The notes beneath the pieces were generated by a model. It did no database searches, was not told the origin of the DNA, and saw nothing but the letters and a program-made list of their open reading frames with translations. Positions 11,178 to 23,100 of a stretch of DNA of 64,000 nt are shown here, one piece after another. This DNA comes from Liolophura sinensis (taxonomy: Eukaryota > Mollusca > Polyplacophora > Chitonida > Chitonidae): contig NC_088303.1 of NCBI RefSeq assembly GCF_032854445.1, positions 17,183,501 to 17,247,500 on the forward strand. The letters run 5' to 3'. Position 1 is the stretch's first letter. Each line of letters starts with the position of its first letter. The position numbers and the translations under genes were made by a program.

Positions 11178-14100
11178 CTGCAGAACAAAGAAAATAAATC
11201 AAATTTATTAGTCAAGACAATATCTATATATTTAATTACAATTTTATTTTATATCATAGTGGTCAATTTTATGGGTGAAGGAAACCGGAGTACCTAGAGT
11301 ATTCCACATCTGCCAGTTATTGATGAACTCTCCCATACATTGGACACTGGAAGACGAGTGGTTTCAGCTGATGCTAAACTGCACAAATGCCCAACCGTGA
11401 AATCTTTATGTCACCAAGACTCCATAAATGTAGTTAACCATTTGATGCCACAAGGCCCCACGAACATTGAGAACAGGGGAATCTAGAAATTCTCTGTCTA
11501 AGGCCAGGAATGAACCAGCAACTCTTGTATCCTAGCAACTGAGCTGAGTATCTTCATTACTAGCCCATGACACACACCTCAGTAAATACAATATCACTCT
11601 TACTGAAATTGTCATCTATATATTATGTACTAACAAGGTTTTAACACTAAAAATTGAAACAAAAAAAGTCTAATTCAGAACACCTTCTACATGTGTTATG
11701 CTCTCATAAGCAAAACTGTTTAATCCTTCACAACAAACTGTGCAATTAATGAACATATCTTCTACCAAGGCCCATAACTCACCTGCAATGGCTGACCACA
11801 CAGTCATTACTGCAGTATTCGTTGTCCCATCCCGGGTTTTCTATCACATGATTGGTACAGCCATCCCGCACACATCTCCCTGGGCTTGTGATCCGTCCAT
11901 CTAGTCGGACTCCAGGGTGCTGAAGGTCAAAAGGTCACAGAGATTAGTCAATGGACTGAATTAAAGATGATTCAAGTGGCACAAAATTCAAGTAGTATTC
12001 CGCTGAATAGTTCTCCCTCCATTTGTAGTTTAACAGATAAAAAATGTGATTGTTGTTCTTGTAGGCCCCTTGTCCTGTTCTATGGATGTATGTGACAAAA
12101 AAATTAAAGGGAAAATCCCTGTACAGGATCTTGTTTTAGGCCATGGATACATGGGCATTTGCAATCTTGATCTTTTGAATGATCTACCTTAATTTATTTT
12201 TCTTATTTGATTGGTTTTCTATGTAGTGTTCCGTTTACATTAACAGCTGGAGGAAACCACCACCCTCTGCCACGCATGTGACAAACCTCTTGTCACCTAC
12301 ATGCACAACGAGAGGAAAATCTAGGCAAACTCAGCCAAACATGGCTGTTACTTTGATCCAAGCCCTTACCTGGTTCATATAACCCTGTGACATCATCATG
12401 GGCTCTGACGTAGGTACCATCGGCTCTAGTGTTGGGGGAGGTCTCGGCGCTATCGTTTGCAGCATTGGACTGGAGTTACCATGGTAACCCATCATGTCCT
12501 GCTGCATTTGTTGTGGAGGGGGCATAACCATGGGTGACATCATCCCTTGAGCCATGGAGTTATTCCCCCCTGGCATGGTGGTCATGGGATTAGGCAGGAT
12601 CTGTTTGTTGCCCATCTGTGATGGATGAAGATTGTCAGTTGGTGTGGGATCCACATGCTCCACTGCTTGCTGAAATCACACACAAAGCAAAAAGATGGAT
12701 TAAATCATCATTATCATTAAGAGTTCAAAAACAATTAGAACCTTTTTAATCTGTATTCTAACTGCCCAGTTCCTTGTTTTTAATTCAGTCCAGTTAATGT
12801 CCTCAATGAAAACTATTAACTAACACTGTGATGCTAGAAATATACTTCAGTTCAACAGACAGTATTAAACATTGTACCACAGTGTCTTGCAAGAGGTTCA
12901 AATACAGTGCATGTCCCATACAAAAAGATTGTAAAAGAATAAGACTCACCTTGGAAACTAAACTTGCTCTGTAAGCAGCCAGCTGTTTAAGATAATCCTT
13001 CTTTGCATTTTCTGTCTTTTTCTTGTATACCTGCAAACATATATTGAAACCACATTTTATAGAAAATGAAAAATACAAATTTACAGGGTGACTTAAACTG
13101 TAGTTGTGTAGCAGCTGATTAATCACCACAGCAACAGTAAAAACCAGCGTGAATTCCCACTTCTGTCCAGCCAGAATGTTGGGTACGACAGTAAAAACCA
13201 GCGTGAATTCCCACTTCTGTCCAGCCAGAATGTTGGGTACGACAGTAAAAACCAGCATGAATTCCCACTTCTGTCAGGCCAGAATGTTGGGTACGACAGT
13301 AAAAACCAGCGTGAATTCCCACTTCTGTCAGGCCAGAATGTTGGGTACGACAGTAAAAACCAGTCTGGATTCCCACTTCTGTCAAGCCAGAATGGTGGGT
13401 ACAACAGTAAAAACCAGCATGAATTCCCACTTCTGTCAAGCCAGAATGGTGGGTATGACAGTAAAAACCAGCGTGAATTCCCACTTCTGTCAAGCCAGAA
13501 TGGTGGGTACAACAGTAAAAACCAGCGTGAATTCCCACTTCTGTCAAGCCAGAATGTTGGGTACGACAGTAACAACCAGCATGAATTCCCACTTCTGTCA
13601 AGCCAGAATGGTGGGTATGACAGTAAAAACCAGCGTGAATTCCCACTTCTGTCAAGCCAGAATGGTGGGTACAACAGTAAAAACCAGCGTGAATTCCCAC
13701 TTCTGTCAAGCCAGAATGTTGGGTACGACAGTAACAACCAGCATGAATTCCCACTTCTGTCAAGCCAGAATGGTGGGTATGACAGTAAAAACCAGCATGA
13801 ATTCCCACTTCTGTCAAGCCAGAATGGTGGGTATGACAGTAAAACCCAGCGTGAATTCCCACTTCTGTCAAGCCAGAATGGTGGGTATGACAGTAAAAAC
13901 CAGCGTGAATTCCCACTTCTGTCAAGCCAGAATGGTGGGTATGACAGTAAAAACCAGCGTGAATTCCCACTTCTGTCAAGCCAGAATGGTGGGTATGACA
14001 GTAAAAACCAGCGTGAATTCCCACTTCTGTCAAGCCAGAATGGTGGGTATGACAGTAAAAACCAGCGTGAATTCCCACTTCTGTCAAGCCAGAATGGTGG

Positions 14101-17100
14101 GTATGACAGTAAAAACCAGCGTGAATTCCCACTTCTGTCAGGCCAGAATGGTGGGTACGACAGTAAAAACCAGCGTGAATTCCCACTTCTGTCAGGCCAG
14201 AATGGTGGGTACAACAGTAAAAACCAGTCTGGATTCCCACTTCTGTCAAGCCAGAATGGTGGGTACAACAGTAAAAACCAGCGTGAATTCCCACTTCTGT
14301 CCAGCCAGAATGGTGGGTACAACAGTAAAAACCAGCGTGAATTCCCACTTCTGTCCAGCCAGAATGGTGGGTACAACAGTAAAAAACCAGCGTGAATTCC
14401 CACTTCTGTCCAGCCAGAATGGTGGGTACGACAGGAAAAACCAGTCTGGATTCCCACTTCTGTCAGGCCAGAATGGTGGGTACGACAGTAAAAACCAGTC
14501 TGGATTCCCACTTCTGTCCAGCCAGAATGGTGGGTACGACAGTAAAAACCAGCGTGAATTCCCACTTCTGTCCGGCCAGAATGGCGGGTACAACAGTAAA
14601 AACCAGCGTGAATTCCCACTTCTGTCAAGCCAGAATGGTGGGTACGACAGTAAAAACCAGTGTGAATTCCCACTTCTGTCAAGCCAGAATGGTGGGTACG
14701 ACAGTAAAAACCAGTCTGGATTCCCACTTCTGTCAAGCCAGAATGTTGGGTACGACAGGAAAAACCAGCGTGAATTCCCACTTCTGTCCGGCCAGAATGG
14801 TGGGTACGACAGTAACAACCAGCGTGAATTCCCACTTCTGTCCAGCCAGAATGGTGGGTACGACGGTAAAAACCAGCGTGAATTCCCACTTCTGTCAAGC
14901 CAGAATGGTGGGTACGACGGTAAAAACCAGCGTGAATTCCCACTTCTGTCAAGCCAGAATGGTGGGTACGACAGTAAAAACCAGTCTGGATTCCCACTTC
15001 TGTCAAGCCAGAATGTTGGGTACGACAGGAAAAACCAGCGTGAATTCCCACTTCTGTCCGGCCAGAATGGTGGGTACGACAATAAAAACCAGCGTGAATT
15101 CCCACTTCTGTCAAGCCAGAATGGTGGGTACGACAGTAAAAACCAGCGTGAATTCCCACTTCTGTCAAGCCAGAATGGTGGGTACGACAGTAAAAACCAG
15201 CGTGAATTCCCACTTCTGTCCGGCCAGAATGGTGGGTACAACAGTAAAAACCAGTCTGGATTCCCACTTCTGTCAAGCCAGAATGTTGGGTATGACAGGA
15301 AAAACCAGCGTGAATTCCCACTTCTGTCCGGCCAGAATGGTGGGTACGACAGTAAAAACCAGCGTGAATTCCCACTTCTGTCCAGCCAGAATGGTGGGTA
15401 CGACAGTAAAAACCAGCGTGAATTCCCACTTCTGTCAAGCCAGAATGGTGGGTACGACAGTAAAAACCAGCGTGAATTCCCACTTCTGTCAAGCCAGAAT
15501 GGTGGGTACGACAGTAAAACCCAGCGTGAATTCCCACTTCTGTCCAGCCAGAATGGTGGGTACAACAGTAAAAACCAGTCTGGATTCCCACTTCTGTCAA
15601 GCCAGAATGGTGGGTACGACAGTAAAAACCAGCGTGAATTCCCACTTCTGTCAAGCCAGAATGGTGGGTACGACAGTAAAAACCAGCGTGAATTCCCAGT
15701 TCTGTCAGGCCAGAATGGCGGGTACGACAGGAAAAACCAGCGTGAATTCCCACTTCTGTCAGGCCAGAATGGCGGGTACGACAGGAAAAACCAGCGTGAA
15801 TTCCCAGTTCTGTCAGGCCAGAATAGTGGGTACGACAGGAAAAACCAGTGTGAATTCCCACTTCTGTCAAGCCAGAATGGTGGGTACGACAGGAAAAACC
15901 AGTGTGAATTCCCAGTTCTGTCAGGCCAGAATGGCGGGTACGACAGGAAAAACCAGCGTGAATTCCCACTTCTGTCAGGCCAGAATAGCGGGTACGACAG
16001 GAAAAACCAGTGTGAATTCCCACTTCTGTCAAGCCAGAATAGCGGGTACGACAGGAAAAACCAGCGTGAATTCCCACTTCTGTCAGGCCAGAATAGCGGG
16101 TACGACAGGAAAAACCAGTGTGAATTCCCACTTCTGTCAAGCCAGAATAGTGGGTACGACAGGAAAAACCAGTGTGAATTCCCAGTTCTGTCAGGCCAGA
16201 ATGGCGGGTACGACAGGAAAAACCAGCGTGAATTCCCACTTCTGTCAGGCCAGAATAGCGGGTACGACAGGAAAAACCAGCGTGAATTCCCAGTTCTGTC
16301 AGGCCAGAATAGCGGGTACGACAGGAAAAACCAGCGTGAATTCCCAGTTCTGTCAGGCCAGAATAGCGGGTACGACAGGAAAAACCAGCATGAATTCCCA
16401 GTTCAGTCAGGCCAGAATGGCGGGTACGACAGGAAAAACCAGCGTGAATTCCCAGTTCTGTCAGGCCAGAATAGCGGGTACGACAGGAAAAACCAGCGTG
16501 AATTCCCAGTTCTGTCAGGCCAGAATAGCGGGTACGACAGGAAAAACCAGCATGAATTCCCAGTTCAGTCAGGCCAGAATGGCGGGTACGACAGGAAAAA
16601 CCAGCGTGAATTCCCAGTTCTGTCAGGCCAGAATAGCGGGTACGACAGGAAAAACCAGCATGAATTCCCACTTCTGTCAAGCCAGAATGGCGGGTACGAC
16701 AGTAAAAACCAGCGTGAATTCTCAATTCTTTCAGGTCAGAATGACGGGTCTCTTGGTCCCATTTATATCATGTGTTATTCGGCCAGCTTGATAGGCACAA
16801 GATAACAAAAGTAATGAAGTATAAATGATCGATCATTGATCAGTTATTTTCAATATGAAGCTGTGAGAGCAAGGAAATTCCAAAATTCACCATCTATAAT
16901 CAGGTTTGAACACGCACCTTGTGTGTCCTGGTAACTGATAGGCAAGCAGCTTGCATACCTACATGCATCTGTTGAAAGACTAGACGTTAGCCTAGAGGAT
17001 CATCTGCACCTACATTCCTAATTCAACAATGCAAACAAGCCTTGGCGTGACACAATAGGACCTTATTGCAAAATAACACTGAGTAAACAAACAAATAATT

Positions 17101-20100
17101 TCAAACTGTTTTAATGCTATGGAATCTATGACTTATAACTTCATAGTCTGCAACTTGTATCCCCACATCCCTTCCAGATAATGTACCAAAATTTGTCCAC
17201 GGATGGTATATGTCGTTTTCTTTTGATTCTAATGCCACTAATGTACACTTTAGAAAACCATATAAAAAGTTCTGTGATTGCCATCAATTTACCTACTCGT
17301 AGCTTTGCATAGATTCTAACAAAAAATCTTGACACTGGTGCTATAGACTAGAAATACCAGCATTATATAGAACAAAGGGTTGTGACAGTCAGACACAAGC
17401 ATATTAATTTCCAGAAATTAACTGCTCGACAATTTTTTTCCTGGACTCTCAGGAATCAGAGCAAAGTCATCTGCCTAATAACAAGCCATGAACTTGTCTT
17501 TATAGCTTTCACCAGTTCTGTGTTTCATCTTGTTAGTACAGTGCACTGACAATTGTATTCTCTATAATAGTCATATCAAGAATATCACCTACATGTAATA
17601 ATACCATGGTGGACTGCACACATACAATACCTAATCAAAAGTGTCCAGTCCTACCTTGTGATCAAATCTCCCAGCGATCACAATAATAGTATGTAGTTTG
17701 CATGGGTGTGCCTAGATCAAAAGTAGCCATAGTCATTTTACACAAGTGGATCATTAAAAAACCAGGCTAATTTGTACATCTCTCCCCAGCTGCTGGTCAG
17801 CGAAACTGTAATGTTGCAAAATCTGGTAATTAGTAATTAGCCGGGAGATGTAATTAGATTGCTTGCCTGGCAAACCCAGTAGAATAATCAAAAGCTCTTC
17901 TCCGTGCAGAGGCCTGAGTAATCCGCATCCAGGTAGACTTATACAGCTGATTGGAGAGTAACAAAGTGCTCAGCACAGCAGAAAGATATCCCATTACCAA
18001 CCCCCTCCCTGCGGCAAGGATGATTCAACGATAACAAAGGAGGCTCGGTTTTATTTTTACCGACAGCGTCCTGTAAACCTCTAATCGATACGGTGGAAAC
18101 AGTGTGGAGCGTATTAAAACATGGCCAACAAAGGGCAATTTGAGCAGAGAGGCAATCCTTAAATGGCAGTGACAATCAAAGTCATATCTCTGATTTAATA
18201 ATTAACAACAGCTTCACCTCAGCTGGAGCTATCAATGATTCATCTCATTATCTTCTAAAACAGGCAGATAACCATTTCATATCTCTGATTTCTGTGGCTG
18301 ATTAGCCCAGATCACGTCGCCATACCATTAGCACCTGTTTATCTTGTTAATATTTAACAAAAGACCAGGATTTAAATCTAAACTCCACTCACATTTTTAT
18401 GATCTGGATCCAGCCCATCCCACATGGAAGCCACAATTTTTGAAACTTCGCCAAAACTTGCATTGGGGTTCTGTCCCTTGATGGCTGCTTGTGTGTCACG
18501 GAAAAACAAAGCATAGGCTGACACAGGCCTGAAATTAAGAAAAAAATCCATCACATACCAGAATTTTCCCATCAGATTACATTATGCCAAAACACACCTC
18601 TTCATGCAATTTGCTAGTCACATTTATAAAGAAATCTCAATTTAACACATTAGCAAAATCCAACAAAACTTTGTGTATACATTTACAAGTACACATGCAA
18701 GTTTGTAAGACTCCTTTTTGCCACACTAAAGAATTACTCACTGAACACACATTTAATTCTCTATTTAATATATGCATGTTCTTTCTGAGGTCATAACAGC
18801 TGAAAATGACCAACATGTCCCAAAAACTATCATATCATCATGTATCATTTTCTCTTTTCCCCTTATCACTTTATACACACTGTAATCCAAATCCTAAAAG
18901 CCCCAGTTTGAACTCCATATTAAAATACGATTTTGAAGACAACAAAACTGAATCTAAGCACACACCTGAATATCCTGATAAGGCCTCCAACTCCCCGCTC
19001 CCCTCCCCCCCCCCCCCATAACACATAGCCCTCCTCCTATCTCAAAATCCCCCACCCTTTCCAATTTAGAACACAGGCAGGTGCAAACCCTGTTCTGCTC
19101 CTGGGGCAGATAGAGAGAGCAGGTGCACTGGACTGAGCACAATAAGCAAGGCCTGGGAGATAGGAGTTAAGCACTCAATGTTAACCACTGAGAATAGCTG
19201 TATGTGGCTCTCACTGAGCTGTTACATCATGTCAGATGAATAACAGTCGTTAGGGCAGGAACTTTTTACTCTATATTATGAATAGTGGAAATGTCATTAC
19301 AAATGATAGCACATATGAGACAAAAAAATTTATAGATGTAACCTGTATATTTTTCAAACTGAAATTAACTTCTTCTGACTCACTTTTGTGGCTCATTTGG
19401 GTCTTTCTTTTTCTTCTTTTTAGGAACTTTCTGTTTTTTCGTGGTGGTTTCTGCTGGCTTAATAGGAGTTGGAGCGGCTGTTCTTTTCAAGCCTCCAGCC
19501 AACTGAAAACACAAAGAGATCAGAACAATGTCAACGCAATTGATACCATAGCCTAGCTGTTATCTGGAATTTCTATAGCACATCAACATGACGATTTTTA
19601 AAAATTTCATCTGACATTTGATACAAGATTTGTTTTTTTTAACAGTTATGCATTTAATAGATTAGAGAAGAATACAGTGGCCCCATGCATTATAAACAGA
19701 TCAACCTTATGTAATGTAATATCCCCTCAAGACTGAACAGGAGAAATCTGCACATGAAATGTTACAAAGCTCAGGTAACTGTGGTAGATTCAGGTAACTA
19801 TACAAATGAGCAGATAAGGCAGATAAATATATAAGTGTATCAAATCTCCATTCAGATGCAAAACTCAATCAAACACAAATTATCAGAGTTAACAGGAAGT
19901 AAGTTAAACCTGTATGTTCTTTTGTTGTTCCTTCAGCCATCCATGAATTCCACAAATCATGATATGAAAATAAATTCAAGGCTAACCTGTTCTGTTCATG
20001 AGTTTATCTTTTCATAATCATTTCAAGTCAATGATCTGCATTTTAATTGTATGCATGCTTTGAATATCCCTGATATACCCCCAAAAAAACAACAAAAAAA

Positions 20101-23100
20101 CAGTGATCTTTGCAATTTACCTCTCACTGAAATTTTTTAAAGGAAGTTTTGATGAATTTAACATGAGTCATAAGCCTACAAGTATCAATGAATAAAATGA
20201 ATTTTCAAAAACTCTTTTTCAAAATCTTTTAAAGGATTCTAATATTTTTGAGACTATTAAAATTAACACGCACAGAATCAATGAAAACATAGAACAATTA
20301 TTTTATTACATAGGATATCACACAAAAGGATGCATCATGGACTTTACACCAAAATTTTATTTCAGATTTTTCTATTTCAGGATGTAATCTTTAACGTATA
20401 CTGTCATGCATAAAGTGTATTTTAGCATTTAACTACTTTATGAAATGCTGATAAAAGCTCAGCTGAGGTTTAAGTGCTGGCAGTCTTAAGAGTTAAAATA
20501 CATTGAGTTAAAATGATCGCATAAACAAGAAAAATTCCATTCATTCTGAAGGACAAATGAAGGTCACTAATGATTTGCTTCAGATTTTGCTAATCCCCTT
20601 GTCTCTGCCCAAGCCTCTGGAGTCTACATCCCAATAGGTCATACTATAGCCTCCCTTATTTTCACAATCATAAAAAAATAATGCACACAAATGGTGACCA
20701 GTTGCAAAAACCCAAAGAAATATTGACAATTGCAGGGCAGAAAGCTTTCAAAGTATGCCTTAAGCGTGGAATGCTTATTTGTTCAGGGTTCAAACCAAAT
20801 AACTGACCTCAAAGTCAAACAGCCCCTCTACTGATCCTACACAAGAAAGAAGCCTGGGCCTAATTTTAGCACTTTTACATCCTTGTGCTTCTTGTCTGGA
20901 AAGTATTGAATGCTAATAAGAGAGATTGTTGGACAACCTATTAGTATGTTACATCTTGTCCCAGGTAATAGTTGAAACTGTGTGTACCACAGTTTCAAAT
21001 ATTACCTGGGACAAGATGTTTAACATGTTTTGTCACACTGAGTCACATAACCTTTGTTCAATTTGTCACATTTTGCCGCTGCAACATGAACAAAACTATT
21101 TATGCCTGAGGTGGGTTTCAAAGGCACTTTGTATGAACTTTATTTAGTAATCTACTTAAAACTTGTCACAACAGAAATAGGAAATATGAATAATCTGTAG
21201 ACTCCCTACATATAAATGCAAGAGAGGGGTATATTATAAAACCATATACATGTACAAATTCAAATGAAAGGTAAAAAGTTTGTTTTCATACAGATTTGCT
21301 TGATGGCATTCTTTTCAATGTGAAAATAGTGATACAACTGCATGGATTTCTCCTGTAACAGCATAGTACCTGTGTATGACCAGAGTGTTTTAGGAGAACC
21401 TATACTTAGAAAAATGTGATGTACAAAAGAACAAAAGACTGCACAGCTTCAGACCTACTTGTTGAACATGGGAATAATTATGAAGATTTACGGGTTTTCC
21501 ATTCAGAGGCTGTACACAAAAAGTCAACAAAGAGTTCAGAGACTCATGGGTAGGTCAGCTATTTGATTAATGTAAGAGCTAGACAAATCAAGCAAGTGGA
21601 GAAAGTTATAGGTGATTTAAGGACAAAACCCATGAACTGCTTAACTATGCAATGAAATAGAAGAGGCCAAACACAAGCACAAAAGTGTTAATGGCCGCAA
21701 ATAGCTTAAATTTACATATAAAGTGAAAAAGTCAAGCTAACATGTTTGTATGACTGTGCTGGAAGTTAACAACTCGGTTCATGTTTAAACAGGAAAATAA
21801 ACAGCGAATGATTTGCTTCAAACACAAGAAGTGTGGCAGAACGGAAATCAACCATTCTGTACATATATATATATTCATACATAATTAAGAAATCAGCAAG
21901 ATTCCTTATTCCTTATTTTTTTAGGCATGCCGGAAAATGGTCAGACTTTGATATCAATATGACACTTTGTGAATAAACCTTTAAGATTATTCCAGTTGAG
22001 GAATTATTTAAACATTCCAATAAAATACACGTACACTTTTTGTAGTAAATATACAAACAAAGTTTGACGATTATATTTCAGGAGCATTATGTACATTGGC
22101 CATGAACCAAGAAAATGTAGAGATCACTTTAATGCCAAAAATCTTCACATTTTCCATGTACATTTTTCTGTCAGACCAACAGGTGCCAGTATGTGCCAAC
22201 TACAACACTAAAGCAGCTCATCTGTGCTAGTGGGGACAGGGTCCATTCTCTTGTCCAGGTATGTGAAAATGAGAGTAGTATAAGGAGGTCTTACCTGTGC
22301 TAGTGGTAGACTATCGTCACTGTCTTCACTGCTCTGACTGGGGCTGGATGTGTGGGTGGAGTGGGAACCCGCTGGGGAGCCCTGTTTGACAACTGACTGA
22401 AACCCTAACTGTGAACTGATCTGTGATTGGCTGATGGTCATCAATGGCTGCTGTCCCATCATGCCCATTGTCGACAGTGTCGTTGGTGCTCCTCCTAGTG
22501 AATAACTATTAGACGTTGCCATGGAAACTGACGAAAGCATGGTACTGTTGCTGGCGGTCGACATGACACTATTGGACAGACTGATATCCGGTACCTCAAA
22601 GTTCGGAGGAGGGAATTTTGGAACCATGATGGCGTCTGTCATGTGACGTGCAGGCGGAATGTTCTGAGTGGTCGGGGAGCAGTTTTGCCGTGCCATGTTA
22701 GGGGGGTGGGACAATGGTTGGGTAAGGTTCATAGTGTCCAAGTCCATCAAGTTCCCACCCGTACGGGATAAAGCCTGACCCGAGGGAAAGGTGTTCTCCT
22801 GCATTGATTGGGCAACATTCTCAGACACCTGTTGTATGCCCATTCCCATGGGAGCTAGGTCAAAGTCCTCATCTCCAAAACTGGGGGTGTGGAATGTCTG
22901 CAAAGAGAAGTATCGAGGTAAAGTTACAATGGGAAGAAAGTCTGTTATATGATGCAAAAATCAACATAACTACATTCCAACATGAGCTTATTCCACCATA
23001 ATATCAGGCAGCAGTCAACTTCAAGGGAGGCAAAAACCAAAAATCAGTAAATGACATTTGTAGGAGCAAATAAACATAATATAATACTTCCTTTTTTGTT

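Larger units (their letters stand above)
13031..18392 (-). other. TOX intron within the HMG box (5.4 kb)
   Basis: Separates the HMG core exon from the C-terminal-helix exon. It holds the 54-bp minisatellite (13134-16749), then non-repetitive DNA, including a GC-richer block at 17760-18240 with clustered homeodomain cores. Confidence 0.85.

Noticed and set aside
11052-11297. Plus-strand frames over the last TOX exon
   Set aside because: Shadows of the minus-strand terminal exon and its intron.
13134-16749. CRISPR-like array
   Set aside because: Units are contiguous, with no unique spacers between repeats, and the genome is that of an animal.
13123-16805. Giant repetitive proteins of 1218, 1200, 799, 439 and 409 codons on both strands
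   Set aside because: All are readings of the 54-bp tandem repeat, whose period is a multiple of three; they lie in a TOX intron and no frame is favoured.
20951-21019. Canonical miRNA gene
   Set aside because: The 5-nt loop and near-perfect 32-bp stem are unlike typical animal precursors, so it is reported only as a hairpin.
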